Assembly (NCBI GenBank): GCA_036268995.1
Contig: DATATB010000054.1
Coordinates: 1 to 64,000 of the forward strand
Origin: DATATB01 sp036268995
GTDB lineage: Bacteria; Planctomycetota; Planctomycetia; Pirellulales; PNKZ01
Direction: 5' to 3'
Length of the DNA: 64,000 nt
A program made the translations under genes and the position numbers. The notes under the pieces are model-generated. The model saw only the letters and a program-made list of their open reading frames with translations, searched no databases and was not told the origin of the DNA. Positions 8,491 to 18,005 of this stretch are shown piece by piece. Each line of letters begins with the position of its first letter. Position 1 is the first letter of the stretch.

Positions 8491-9726
8491 ATGGACATCC
8501 TTGTCACAGGTGACGACCAGGCGCTAGCGGCCTCGGTGCGCGACTCGTTAGCCAGAGCTGGAGTCGAAGGTGTAGCACCTCACGTGTTCACCCGAGACTC
8601 GGCCGAGGTCGAAATTCGCGAGTCGTGCAGCCGAGTTGCCATTGCAGTGCTGTTTTGCAGTCGCAGCTTCTCGCCAGAAGACTTGGCTGCGATCAAGGAT
8701 TTGTCCCTTGCAGGATGCAATCGCGCAAGCCTGATAGCGGTCGGACCGATCGCCGACCCGAACTTAATTCTGCGTGCCATCCGCAGCGGCGCGATCGATG
8801 TCTTGGACATCAACAGCCGCTTCGACAAAGAGCTGCTCGAGATCATCGGGCGCCTGAAGGCGGTGCCGGTCAAGGCGAAGGCCCCCGGAAAACTGTTCTC
8901 GATCATCGGCACCGTCGGCGGGGCGGGGGCGAGTTTGCTGGCCTGCAACCTGGCCGCGGCGTTTGCCCGTGGAGGGCAGAAATGCGGCTTGCTCGACCTG
9001 CACCTGCGCGGCGGCGACCTGGCGAAACTTCTGCAAACCACGCCGCGCCATAACCTGTCGTCCCTGGCCACCAAGGCCCAGCAGTTGGACGCGGTCATGT
9101 TCGAGCACTCGTTGATCGAGCACGAAAGTGGCGTTCGGCTGCTGCCCAGCCCGGAGCCCTTCAGCGACTACCGGCAGTGCACGCCCCAGTTGATTCAAAA
9201 AGTGCTGCAACTTGCCCGCGCGAGTTGCTCCGTCGTGCTGGCCGATTTGGAAGACGCCGAGCATGCCGAGCAGGTCCGGACCTTGGCGTCCAGCAACCAG
9301 ATCATCATTCCCCTGCGGCCCGATTTGGTCTCGCTTTATCGGACTCAAAAGTTCCTGGCATATCTGACGCGGGCGCAGATTCCTCGCGACCGGATCTCGA
9401 TCGTGGCGAATCGCGTGGGCCAGCCGCGGGCTTTATCCGTGACGCGCATGGCCGAGGTCCTGGAAATGCCGATCGAGCACCAGATTCCCGACGATCCGTC
9501 GGCCGTGAACACGTCGGTGAACGTGGGAATCCCGCTGGTGACGTCGACGCCGAACACCAAGATTGCCCGCTGCATTGCCCAACTGGCGGAGCAATTGCTC
9601 GGGACCGAGCCCGAGAAAAAGGACTCGCCCGAGCGGAGCTGGCTGGCCGCGATGCGCTCGTCCGTGCGGCTGTTTGGCACCCGGTCGAACAAAGCTCTGA
9701 CTACCACGAACGCTCACGCTGGATGA
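8491..9726 (+). CDS. tadZ: TadZ/CpaE-like MinD-superfamily ATPase of a Tad system
   Basis: ATG 8491 starts MDILVTGDDQ. Residues 1-125 form an atypical receiver-like domain (FSPEDLAAIKDLSLAG, LIAVGPIAD), followed by a ParA/MinD-type domain (about 132-390). The nucleotide site reads GTVGGAGASLLACNLA (residues 140-155): the P-loop lysines of normal KGGxGKT are replaced, as in the atypical Walker A described for TadZ. The C-terminal MinD-like part keeps DRISIVANRVG and IPDDPSAVNTSVNVG. TadZ/CpaE proteins place Tad machines at a cell site. It is the first gene of a run with ATGA overlaps (stop at 9724-9726, next ATG 9723). The frame is open further upstream but lacks family sequence there. Confidence 0.85.
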   Translation: MDILVTGDDQALAASVRDSLARAGVEGVAPHVFTRDSAEVEIRESCSRVAIAVLFCSRSFSPEDLAAIKDLSLAGCNRASLIAVGPIADPNLILRAIRSGAIDVLDINSRFDKELLEIIGRLKAVPVKAKAPGKLFSIIGTVGGAGASLLACNLAAAFARGGQKCGLLDLHLRGGDLAKLLQTTPRHNLSSLATKAQQLDAVMFEHSLIEHESGVRLLPSPEPFSDYRQCTPQLIQKVLQLARASCSVVLADLEDAEHAEQVRTLASSNQIIIPLRPDLVSLYRTQKFLAYLTRAQIPRDRISIVANRVGQPRALSVTRMAEVLEMPIEHQIPDDPSAVNTSVNVGIPLVTSTPNTKIARCIAQLAEQLLGTEPEKKDSPERSWLAAMRSSVRLFGTRSNKALTTTNAHAG

Positions 9727-11099
9727 CGAATCCCATGATTGATCTCGCAATCGACGAAACGATGTCCGCCGCGCACACGGAAGATCAGCAGCAATACCAT
9801 CGGCTCAAAGCCGAGCTGCACGAGCGCTTGGTCGGCGGCTTGAATATTTCGATGATGCGCACGGTAGATCCCGAGCGGCTGCGCGAAGAAGTGCGACGGG
9901 CGTCCGAGGATCTGTGCATCAGCCACTCAGGCCTGTTGAGCCGGGCCGACCGCGAGCGGCTGATCGAAGACCTGGTCTATGAGATGCTGGGCCTGGGTCC
10001 GCTCGAACCGCTGATGGCCGATCCGACCGTTTCGGACATCCTCATTAACGGCCCGTTTACCGTCTATGTGGAGCGGCGCGGAAGGCTCGAGCTCACCGAC
10101 GTGCGGTTTCGGGACCTGGACCATCTGCTGGGAATCGTCCAAAGAATCGTGGGGCGCGTGGGGCGCCGAATTGATGAGGCCAGCCCCATGGTCGACGCAC
10201 GCCTTCCCGACGGCGGCCGCTTGAACGCGATCCTGCGCCCCTTGGCGCTCGACGGGGCGCTCGTGTCGATCCGGCGCTTCGGCGGCCGGCCCATGCTGGC
10301 CGGCGACTTGGTGGCCCGCAAATCGGCCACTTCCGAAATGCTCGAGTTCCTGGCGGGCTGCGTTCGGGCGCGTCTGAACGTGATGATCTCCGGCGGCACG
10401 GGCAGCGGCAAAACAACGATGCTCAATATGTTGTCCAGCTATATCCCGGCCGACGAGCGGATTGTCACCATCGAAGACGCGGCCGAGTTGCAATTGCAGC
10501 AGCCGCACGTTGCACGGCTGGAAACGCGGCCGGCCAATCTTGAAGGACGCGGCGAAGTCACGTCGCGCGACCTGTTGCGCAACGCCCTGCGCATGCGGCC
10601 AGACCGCATCATCGTCGGCGAATGCCGCGGCAAAGAGGCTTTCGACATGCTGCAGGCAATGAACACGGGACACAGCGGCGGATTGACCACGATCCACGCC
10701 AACGATACGCGGGACGCCGTCAACCGTGTCGAGATGTTGGTGGGCATGGCGGCCCCGGAGCTGCCGCTGTGGTTTATTCATCGGCAGATTGCCTCGGCCA
10801 TCAACATCGTGGTACAGACTGCCCGCACCTCCGGCGGCGCCCGCAAGATCGTGCAAATTTCCGAAGTGCTCGGGCTGCAGGGCGACACGATTTCGATGCA
10901 CGACGTCTTCGTATTCGATCAATCCGGAATGAGCGATCTGGGAGAGGCCGAAGGTAGCTTTATGGCCACCGGCATCCACCCGCATTGCCTCGATCGGCTG
11001 AGAAAAGCGGGGGTGCACCTGCCGCTTTCAATCTTCGAGCGCGGACGGCTCGAAATCGGCCGAGCCGGCAGCATGGGATTGGAGCGTTGCGTGCGATGA
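9723..11099 (+). CDS. tadA: TadA/CpaF secretion ATPase
   Basis: The 458-residue protein has the CpaF layout: a helical N-terminal region (YHRLKAELHERLVGG), VYEMLGLGPLEPLMAD, DILINGP, then the ATPase core with Walker A GGTGSGKTT at residues 224-232, IVTIEDAAELQL, MRPDRIIVGECRGKEAFDML (Walker B with catalytic Glu) and GHSGGLTTIHAND (His box). It powers assembly of Tad pili or pseudopilus-driven secretion at the inner membrane together with TadB and TadC. Its ATG overlaps the tadZ stop. I took this start because the longer open frame only reads through tadZ out of frame. Confidence 0.95.
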   Translation: MTNPMIDLAIDETMSAAHTEDQQQYHRLKAELHERLVGGLNISMMRTVDPERLREEVRRASEDLCISHSGLLSRADRERLIEDLVYEMLGLGPLEPLMADPTVSDILINGPFTVYVERRGRLELTDVRFRDLDHLLGIVQRIVGRVGRRIDEASPMVDARLPDGGRLNAILRPLALDGALVSIRRFGGRPMLAGDLVARKSATSEMLEFLAGCVRARLNVMISGGTGSGKTTMLNMLSSYIPADERIVTIEDAAELQLQQPHVARLETRPANLEGRGEVTSRDLLRNALRMRPDRIIVGECRGKEAFDMLQAMNTGHSGGLTTIHANDTRDAVNRVEMLVGMAAPELPLWFIHRQIASAINIVVQTARTSGGARKIVQISEVLGLQGDTISMHDVFVFDQSGMSDLGEAEGSFMATGIHPHCLDRLRKAGVHLPLSIFERGRLEIGRAGSMGLERCVR

Positions 11100-12034
11100 A
11101 GCCCGAATGGATCGCACCTCTGACGTTCATCAGCGTCGTGCTCTTCGTCGGAGCATTGCTCGCGACGATTTACGACACGTTTGTGCGATACCATTTGCTC
11201 CTGAACAACCGGATGGACGAGCTGTCCGGACGGTTGAAACCGGGCTCGCTGGACACGTTGTTCCAGAATATCAAGCCGCTCGACGCCACGGGCAACTCTT
11301 GGCGCGAGCAACTGGCCGACTACCTCGAGCAGGCCGGCTTGCGGATTCACCCGAATCGATTCATGGTCGCTTGCCTCGGGCTGGGCGTTTTCGTGGCGCT
11401 CGTGTTGGGCGCGGCCATGCACCGGTGGTGGATTGGGGCCTTGGCTTTTGTGCCTTGCAGCTTGTTGCCGCTGGCTTATGTGCGGTTTCGGCATGCTGCG
11501 CGAGCGCAACGAATGTTGTTGCAATTGCCGCAGGCCTTCGACGTGGTCGGCCGCGCGGTGCGTGCCGGTCAAACGATCCCTGCCGCCTTTCAGATTGTGG
11601 CGCAAGAGCTCGACGCGCCCTTGGCCGACGAATTCTTGTTTTGCTACGAACAGCAGAATTTGGGCATGCCCTACGACATCGCCTTGCGCGGCCTCGCGCA
11701 ACGGACGGGAATCATCGAGCTCCGCATCCTGGCCGTCGCGCTGCTGGTCCAATCCCGCACCGGCGGCAACCTGGTCGAACTCGTAACGAATCTTTCCAAG
11801 ATGGTCACCAAGCGAATCAAGATGCAGCAGCGGGTCAAAACGTTGACCAGCGAGAGTCGCATGCAGGCCACGGTCCTGATGGTGCTGCCGGCGGTCGCTT
11901 TCGCGGGCCTGCTGGTGCTTTCGCCGGAATACGGCTCCACGCTGTTGGATTATCCACGGCTACTCGGAGGAACGGTGGCAGCGCAGTGTGCTGGCGCGGT
12001 TTGGATCCGGCGGTGCGTCAGCCTTGATTTCTAA
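11096..12034 (+). CDS. tadB: TadB-like inner-membrane platform protein
   Basis: The 312-residue protein starts with a membrane segment (LTFISVVLFVGALLATIY). A second pair of segments follows around residues 85-125, then the T2SSF domain LPQAFDVVGRAVRAGQTIPAAF and the conserved tail with a final membrane helix. TadB and TadC form the membrane platform over the TadA ATPase. The ATG overlaps the tadA stop (ATGA), so translation is probably coupled. Length and order fit tadB. Confidence 0.92.
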   Translation: MKPEWIAPLTFISVVLFVGALLATIYDTFVRYHLLLNNRMDELSGRLKPGSLDTLFQNIKPLDATGNSWREQLADYLEQAGLRIHPNRFMVACLGLGVFVALVLGAAMHRWWIGALAFVPCSLLPLAYVRFRHAARAQRMLLQLPQAFDVVGRAVRAGQTIPAAFQIVAQELDAPLADEFLFCYEQQNLGMPYDIALRGLAQRTGIIELRILAVALLVQSRTGGNLVELVTNLSKMVTKRIKMQQRVKTLTSESRMQATVLMVLPAVAFAGLLVLSPEYGSTLLDYPRLLGGTVAAQCAGAVWIRRCVSLDF

Positions 12035-12054
12035 GACGTGCGTAAACGTGCAAC

Positions 12055-13005
12055 ATGACCGAAATGGTCGAAATCGTGGTGGGCATCAGCGGCTTGGCCC
12101 TGTCGGGCGTCATGTTGCTGTTGGCGATCGTGAACCGACGCACGGATCTCGTCGAGTCGCGGCTGCGCGAATTGTCTGACCAACAGGGCTCCGCGGGTAC
12201 GGCCTCCCAAGGCCCCGCACGCCCGGGCACAGCCGACCGCCCGCGAAGGTCCGATGGCTCTTGGACCACCAATCGTTTGGTGCCGAGCAGCGATCGCGAC
12301 CGCAAGCAGTATCAGTCGAGGCTGATCCAAGCCGGGCTGTACCAATCCACGGCGCTATCGACCTATTTTTGTGCGCGGCTGGCCTGCATGCTCTGCCCAA
12401 TCGTCGTGGGCGTGTTGCTGGGCTATCTGGGCCTGGTCGATTCGAGAAACAGCTTGCTGGCGGGAGCCCTGCTGGGCACGGCCGGCATGATTCTTCCGTC
12501 GATCTGGCTAGACCGCCAGATCGCGCGTCGGCATGTCGCCATGCGCCGGGCACTGCCGGACCTGCTGGACTTGATGATCGTCTGCTTGGAAAGCGGGCTC
12601 AGCCTGCAAGGCACGATCCAACGCGTCAGCGATGAATTGAGGATCGCGCACCCCGTGTTGTCGGAAGAGCTGGCAATTGTGCAGCGTGACACCCAGTTGG
12701 GCACATCCGTGGACAGCACGTTTCGCCATTTCGCGGAACGGACGGGACTGGACGCGATTCGGCCCTTAAGCACGCTATTTCGCGAAGCGCAGCGGTTTGG
12801 CTCCGAGCTGGCCGATGCGCTGCGCTCGTACGCGGACACGCTGCGTTATCAACGCGAGCAATTCGCCGAAGAAATGGCGCAGAAGGCATCCATCAAGATC
12901 CTCTTTCCGACCATGCTCTTGATCCTGCCGGCGGTGTTCGTCGTGCTGGCAGGCCCGGCGGCTATCAAAATTCAGGCGGCATTTTCCAAAGAGGTCGTTG
13001 AGTAG
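12055..13005 (+). CDS. tadC: TadC-like inner-membrane platform protein
   Basis: A 316-residue protein with an N-terminal membrane helix (VVGISGLALSGVMLLLAIV), a basic/polar linker rich in Pro and Arg, a second pair of helices near residues 100-150 and a T2SSF domain containing LPDLLDLMIVCLESGLSLQ. A C-terminal helix (FPTMLLILPAVFVVLAGPAA) ends it. It is the second platform protein of the Tad machine, paired with TadB. It starts 20 bp after tadB and its stop abuts the next ATG at 13006. Confidence 0.92.
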   Translation: MTEMVEIVVGISGLALSGVMLLLAIVNRRTDLVESRLRELSDQQGSAGTASQGPARPGTADRPRRSDGSWTTNRLVPSSDRDRKQYQSRLIQAGLYQSTALSTYFCARLACMLCPIVVGVLLGYLGLVDSRNSLLAGALLGTAGMILPSIWLDRQIARRHVAMRRALPDLLDLMIVCLESGLSLQGTIQRVSDELRIAHPVLSEELAIVQRDTQLGTSVDSTFRHFAERTGLDAIRPLSTLFREAQRFGSELADALRSYADTLRYQREQFAEEMAQKASIKILFPTMLLILPAVFVVLAGPAAIKIQAAFSKEVVE

Positions 13006-13446
13006 ATGAAGCCAGGCACGACCAAAACCATGTCAACACGTCGCGCGCGGGGCGGCACAGCGGCCGTCGAAATGGCGCTGATCTGCCCGCTGGTGTTGTT
13101 GTTCGCATTTGCCACCGTCGATTTCGGACGCGTCATGGCGGCTTACTTCGTCGTTTGCAACGCGGCCCGGGTGGGCGCCGACTATGGCAGCTCGAACGGC
13201 TACACCGCGTATACGCAGGCCACGTGGCAAGCCGGCATCAAGCAAGCCGTGGAGCAGGAAATGCAAGGGTTGTCGGGTTATCAATCGGGCCTCTTGCAGC
13301 TCACCGTCACTGCCACGCCCGATCCAGACGGGCTCTACCACGTGGCGGTCGAAGTCAGTTACCCCTTCACGACGGCGATTAATTGGATCGGCGTTCCGTC
13401 CCTGGTGCAGTTGGATCACTCCGTTACAGCGAGGCGGATCCGATGA
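13006..13446 (+). CDS. tadE: TadE-like pseudopilin
   Basis: The 146-residue protein has a short basic leader with the TadE signature RGGTAAVEMALICPLVLLFA, then FATVDFGRVMAAYFVVCNAA and a soluble beta-rich C-terminus. TadE-type pseudopilins are cleaved by a TadV-type peptidase after the Gly and anchor the pilus. No such peptidase is present in the window. The stop overlaps the next gene by ATGA. Confidence 0.9.
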   Translation: MKPGTTKTMSTRRARGGTAAVEMALICPLVLLFAFATVDFGRVMAAYFVVCNAARVGADYGSSNGYTAYTQATWQAGIKQAVEQEMQGLSGYQSGLLQLTVTATPDPDGLYHVAVEVSYPFTTAINWIGVPSLVQLDHSVTARRIR

Positions 13447-13952
13447 ACAGTCGTTTTCATCGACCCAATCGAGTCACGTACGACACCTTGGTCGTGATGC
13501 CACTATCGACACGTGGAAAAGATCGTGCGGGTGTCGCGGCCGTCGAGGGTGCGTTGATTCTGAGCGCGCTGATGCTGCTGCTGTTCGTCTTGTTGGACCT
13601 GGGCCTGGCGGTCTGCCGTTACAACGTGCTATCTGCCACCGCGCGAAACGTGGCCCGGGCCGCAATTGTTCGTGGCGCCGATGCCGCGCCTCAATTGTCG
13701 GCCTGGGGACCAACCGCGTATGAGGGCACTGCCGCCGACTCTTCGGACGCGGCCGTCGTTGCGTCTGCCTGGTTGGCGACGATGAATCCGGCGGATGTCA
13801 GCATGCAGCTCACCTGGCCGGATGGTGACAACCAGCCGAATCATCGCGTCAGCGTGCAACTCAGCTACAGCCATCAGTTCCTGGTTTCATTCCTGGGTCT
13901 GGGCACAGCCTTGCCGCTCGAATCGCAAAGCACGATGCTCATTTCGCACTAG
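13443..13952 (+). CDS. Second TadE/TadF-like pseudopilin
   Basis: The 169-residue protein overlaps the previous stop (ATG 13443). A 30-residue basic leader precedes RAGVAAVEGALILSALMLLL, the same Gly-x-x-Ala-Val-Glu start as TadE, then VLLDLGLAVCRYNVLSATAR. The C-terminal half is soluble. By position and motif it is a second minor pseudopilin, possibly filling the TadF role. Confidence 0.85.
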   Translation: MNSRFHRPNRVTYDTLVVMPLSTRGKDRAGVAAVEGALILSALMLLLFVLLDLGLAVCRYNVLSATARNVARAAIVRGADAAPQLSAWGPTAYEGTAADSSDAAVVASAWLATMNPADVSMQLTWPDGDNQPNHRVSVQLSYSHQFLVSFLGLGTALPLESQSTMLISH

Positions 13953-13959
13953 AACCGCC

Positions 13960-15438
13960 ATGAACAGACAACCCCAAACGTCGCGAAGCGGAAAGGTGTT
14001 CGTGTTCGTCGCCATTTCGGTGCCGGCGCTCTTTGGCATTGTCGGGCTGGTCTTCGATACCGGGCTGATCATGGCCGACAAAGAGAACCTGCAGCATGCC
14101 GCCGACGCTGCGGCGACGGCCGCCGCCATGGATTTGCTGGAAAACAAGACCAATGCGGCAGCCACGGCGACCGCCGCGTCCTACCTGCAAACGCTCAACG
14201 GTTTCTCGGATGCGCAGGTCACGACAAACATTCCGCCGGCCTCGGGCCCCTATGCAGGGCGTTCTGGATTTGTCGAAGTCATTGCCACTCGGCAGCACAG
14301 CAACGTAATTATTCAAATTGTCGGTGCCGCCTTGCAGATGCCGATTACGGCACGCGCGGTCGCCGGATTTTCGGCATCGACCGTGGGCTCCGCGGTCGTC
14401 GTCCTCGATCCGACGCCCAACGCGCTGAGCATCGATTCGTCGTCTCTGTCGCTGCCAGCGCTGCCTTCGTACCCGGCCTTGATCGGCGGCCTGAATGTCC
14501 CGGGCCTCGGCGCAGTTGAAGTCAACGGGGCCGTGCTGGTCAACACAACTTGGGGCGGAGTCGATCAAAACGGAAAAGCGGCGGGAACCGGCTCCGGCCC
14601 TCCCTGGGGCATCGCGTGCACCTCCGCTCTGCCGCTGACCCAATTGAAAGCCGTCGACATTCGAGTGGTCGGCGGCGTCGACGACCAGAGCAATTATGCC
14701 AGCTACACGCAGGGACAAACCAGCCCGCTGCGCGCCAATGCGCTGTCCGTGCAAGATCCGTTCGACCAGCTCCCGGCTCCCTGCCTGGCTAGCGATCCGG
14801 TCAATGTTTCCACGACTGATTATGGCGGTGTGCAAGTCGTGCAGCTTCCTTTGCTCCCCCCGAAGGTTTTCAATCCCGGCGTTTATGACTGGATCGAAAT
14901 CGATCTCGGCAACGTTGTTTTCAACCCCGGGATCTACATCATTCGCAGCATAAACCCCGCGACCCAGATTGCGCTCAACATGCTCGGGGGAACGGTCACC
15001 GCCAACGGCGTCTTGTTCTACATCACGAATTCGACCAGCTACGACGCCGCCACCGGTGCCCCCGACAGCGGCGACGGCGACACCCGGCCCGGGGATCCTG
15101 GCATGTCCGCCATCGTTCCCAGCGTGGTAATCAATGCGGCCCTGCCGGGCACGAGCTTTTCTCCGCTGGCGACTGGCAGCAGTCCGTTCGGCGGGATGCT
15201 CATTTACCAGCGCCGGCAAGACTATCGTCCCATCATCGTCGTATACCAGTCGCTGCTGGGAAGTGCCGCGTTTCAAGGCGCGGTTTATGCCAAGTGGGGA
15301 CATTTCCTCTTCGCCGGTGACGGCACGTTGAATATGTCCATTGTCGCGGGCACCGCCCGGCTGGTGCCGGTGCTGGGTTTGACGATCCAGCCCACGTCGC
15401 TATTGGCCCCGGCCTATGACGTTTATTTGTTCGAATGA
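13960..15438 (+). CDS. TadG-like pilus-assembly protein
   Basis: The 492-residue protein begins with SRSGKVFVFVAISVPALFGI and GLVFDTGLIMADKENLQHAADAA, the TadG N-terminal anchor with its helical Ala-rich follow-on. The rest is a long beta-rich exported region ending in ILAP-like PTSLLAPAYDVYLFE. No von Willebrand MIDAS motif is obvious, unlike many TadG proteins. The stop overlaps the histidine kinase ATG (15435), which ties the Tad genes to the signalling genes downstream. Confidence 0.85.
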   Translation: MNRQPQTSRSGKVFVFVAISVPALFGIVGLVFDTGLIMADKENLQHAADAAATAAAMDLLENKTNAAATATAASYLQTLNGFSDAQVTTNIPPASGPYAGRSGFVEVIATRQHSNVIIQIVGAALQMPITARAVAGFSASTVGSAVVVLDPTPNALSIDSSSLSLPALPSYPALIGGLNVPGLGAVEVNGAVLVNTTWGGVDQNGKAAGTGSGPPWGIACTSALPLTQLKAVDIRVVGGVDDQSNYASYTQGQTSPLRANALSVQDPFDQLPAPCLASDPVNVSTTDYGGVQVVQLPLLPPKVFNPGVYDWIEIDLGNVVFNPGIYIIRSINPATQIALNMLGGTVTANGVLFYITNSTSYDAATGAPDSGDGDTRPGDPGMSAIVPSVVINAALPGTSFSPLATGSSPFGGMLIYQRRQDYRPIIVVYQSLLGSAAFQGAVYAKWGHFLFAGDGTLNMSIVAGTARLVPVLGLTIQPTSLLAPAYDVYLFE

Positions 15439-16772
15439 ATCTTATGATTGCACATTACTTCGCGTCGGCTCTTTCCCTGGTTGTGCTGCTAGGCCTGATC
15501 GGTCGCTGGCATCGGCTGGATATTGCCGGCTGGCGACGGCGTGCGGACCAACACCAGGCATGGTTCGACGCCTGCCCGGACGCGCTCTTGATTCTCGATG
15601 AGCAGGTGGCCATCGCCCGCATCAACGATGCGGCCGAGCGGATGTTCGGTCTGCCGCGAGCCCAGGTGCTCGGTAGCGGCTTGTCGGCCCTCGTGGCTCC
15701 CGAGCCCAGCGTCGAGCCGGCTCGAGATGTGCGGATGCTCCTGTTGCCGCCGATGCAATGCAGGACCCAAGAGACCAAGTGTACCGGCAGGCGCGCCGAT
15801 GGCACGCAATTTGTCATGCGCATTCGCAGCCGGCGCATGGATGATGGCGATCGCTCTTGGGTGATCGCCGCGCTGCACGACCTGAGCTCCGAGCAGCGCA
15901 TCAAGGATGCGCTGCACCGTCACGTGACTCAACTGGTCGAGACCAAAGACGTCCTCCAAAAGCACAACCAGCGTTTGGAGGGCCTGGTCTCCGAACGCAC
16001 GGCGGAACTTTCGATCGCCAAGGACGCGGCCGAAAGGGCCAGCAGCACGAAGAGCGATTTCCTGGCCAACATGAGCCACGAACTTCGCACGCCCTTGCAT
16101 GCAATTCTGAGCTTCGCACGGTTCGGGCTGCAAAAGGTCCAGACGGCGGATCGCGATAAGCTCGCGCACTATTTCGCCCGAATTGCCGCCAGCGGCCAGA
16201 CGCTGCTGACCCTGCTGAACGAAGTTCTGGATTTGTCGAAGCTGGAAGCCGGCGCGGTAACTCTGAATTGCCAGGCCGTCGACATGCACGACGTCGTGGA
16301 AAACATTTGCGCAGAGCTCACGGCAATGGTGCGAGAAAGGCAGTTGAGCCTCGAGGCCCCCTCGCGCGAACAACCGGCTTGGGTCTGGGGAGATCCCGAA
16401 CGGCTGGCACAGGTTTTGAGAAACCTGGTGAACAACGCGATCAAATTCTCGCCGCCGGGCTCGTCCATCGAACTGGACGTCGCGCTTTCCGACGAATCCA
16501 TGACGCTGGCCGTGCGCGACCACGGCCCGGGCATTCCCGACGACGAATGCGAGACCGTTTTCGACAAGTTCGTCCAAGCCAAGGCGACCGCCACCGGTGC
16601 CGGCGGAACCGGGCTGGGCCTGACGATCTGCCGCCAGCTTGTCGCCTTGCATAGGGGCACGATTCATGCCGAGCCAACGCACGGTCACGGCGCGCTGGTG
16701 CGGGTTGTCCTTCCGCGGCTCAAACCAGCGCTTGCCGAGCACTCCATGCCATTGTCGGTAGCTACCTGTTGA
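15435..16772 (+). CDS. Membrane-anchored PAS sensor histidine kinase
   Basis: The 445-residue protein has one N-terminal membrane helix (ALSLVVLLGLIG), a PAS domain (about 40-155), a coiled coil (LVETKDVLQKHNQRLEGLV), the HisKA box MSHELRTPLHA with phosphoacceptor His215, and an HATPase domain with the N box VNNAIKF, DHGPGIPDDE and GTGLGLTICRQL. It should autophosphorylate and pass phosphate to one of the three receivers encoded next. It lacks a receiver of its own. ATGA overlap with the TadG-like gene implies co-expression with the Tad machine. Confidence 0.95.
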   Translation: MNLMIAHYFASALSLVVLLGLIGRWHRLDIAGWRRRADQHQAWFDACPDALLILDEQVAIARINDAAERMFGLPRAQVLGSGLSALVAPEPSVEPARDVRMLLLPPMQCRTQETKCTGRRADGTQFVMRIRSRRMDDGDRSWVIAALHDLSSEQRIKDALHRHVTQLVETKDVLQKHNQRLEGLVSERTAELSIAKDAAERASSTKSDFLANMSHELRTPLHAILSFARFGLQKVQTADRDKLAHYFARIAASGQTLLTLLNEVLDLSKLEAGAVTLNCQAVDMHDVVENICAELTAMVRERQLSLEAPSREQPAWVWGDPERLAQVLRNLVNNAIKFSPPGSSIELDVALSDESMTLAVRDHGPGIPDDECETVFDKFVQAKATATGAGGTGLGLTICRQLVALHRGTIHAEPTHGHGALVRVVLPRLKPALAEHSMPLSVATC

Positions 16773-16800
16773 ATTCATCCTTTAACCGCACGAGCCCGTT

Positions 16801-17946
16801 ATGCACTTCAATCACCGGATCCTGGCAGTCGACGACAATGCCGATAATTTGCAAATCCTCGAGGAATGCTTGGGCGATGCGTTCGAGATGAGGTGCGTCA
16901 CCAGCGGACAGGAGGCCCTGTGCATTGCCCCCGAATTCATGCCCGACGTGGTCCTGCTCGACCTGATGATGCCCGGCCTCGACGGCTGGGAGACGTGTCG
17001 ACTGCTGCGGATTCAGCCCGAGTTGTCCAATGCCAAGATCGTGATGCTCTCGGCCAGGGCCGAGCTTGCCGAACGGCTGGCCGCATACCAACTGGGCGCC
17101 GTGGACTACATTGCGAAGCCGTTCGATCCTCGCGAAATCCAGGCCAAGGTCGCCACCTGGACCCACATGATTCACAAACAGCAAGTGGAAGCCATCTGGG
17201 AGGATCTCGAACACACGCGCAACGGCATCGGCTTGGCGCTGACGTCGGTCGCCGAATTTCGGGATACGGAATCCGAAGACCATCTGTTCCGCATGCGCTG
17301 GTACTCGCAGTTGCTCGCCGAGCAGCTTTCGGTCGCCAGCCCTTATGCCGATCAGATCGACGAAGCCTTTCTGCGCAAGCTGTATCGGGCCAGTCCACTG
17401 CACGACATTGGTAAAGTCGCGATTGACGATGCCATTCTGCGCAAAGCGTCCCCCTTGACCGCCAGCGAATTCGAGAGCATCAAACGTCACACGGACATCG
17501 GCAGCGATATCTTGTCGCGGGCCGCGGGGGACTTGCCGAGTGCCGACTATTTGGGCATGGCCACCTCGATCGCCAGGCACCACCACGAACGCTGGGACGG
17601 CGCCGGCTATCCCTATGGATTGTTCGGCCAAGAGATCCCGCTGGCAGCGCGCATTGTCGCGGTTGCGGACCTATTCGACGCCCTAACGTCCGATCGGGCG
17701 AACCGTGTTGCCGTCACACCGGAAGAAGCGTTACGGATCATTGAGGATGGCAGCGGATCGCATTTCGACCCGTTGCTGGTCCAGGCGTTCAGCGGACGTT
17801 TCGACGATATTCGCCAGGCGTGGCAACGATTCTGGGACAACGAACATCCCCACGCGAAGGCGATGGACCTGATCGGCGGCCTCGCGCATCGCGGCGCGGA
17901 GAGAACCGCGGTCGACCATCTGGAATACTCAGCGCTGGACGATTGA
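16801..17946 (+). CDS. Response regulator with HD-GYP domain
   Basis: The receiver (residues 1-125) carries the acidic pair VDDN, phosphoacceptor Asp54 in VVLLDLMMPG and the Lys of IAKPFD. The output domain (about 145-345) is HD-GYP: LHDIGKVAIDD with His201-Asp202 and HHHERWDGAGYP. Such domains hydrolyse cyclic di-GMP, so this gene is likely the output that couples the upstream kinase to c-di-GMP levels, a usual control of surface structures. The DRPYR-like block is altered (SDRANRVAV). It begins 28 bp after the kinase. Confidence 0.93.
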   Translation: MHFNHRILAVDDNADNLQILEECLGDAFEMRCVTSGQEALCIAPEFMPDVVLLDLMMPGLDGWETCRLLRIQPELSNAKIVMLSARAELAERLAAYQLGAVDYIAKPFDPREIQAKVATWTHMIHKQQVEAIWEDLEHTRNGIGLALTSVAEFRDTESEDHLFRMRWYSQLLAEQLSVASPYADQIDEAFLRKLYRASPLHDIGKVAIDDAILRKASPLTASEFESIKRHTDIGSDILSRAAGDLPSADYLGMATSIARHHHERWDGAGYPYGLFGQEIPLAARIVAVADLFDALTSDRANRVAVTPEEALRIIEDGSGSHFDPLLVQAFSGRFDDIRQAWQRFWDNEHPHAKAMDLIGGLAHRGAERTAVDHLEYSALDD

Positions 17947-18005
17947 AGCCGTGGATTGCGTTCGCAATGGTTGATATCTGTGCCATAGCTCAAGGAACTT
18001 TCACA

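Noticed and set aside
13939..15303. A 454-codon minus-strand frame opposite the TadG-like gene
   Set aside because: Lies wholly opposite a Tad gene with overlapping neighbours; no motif.
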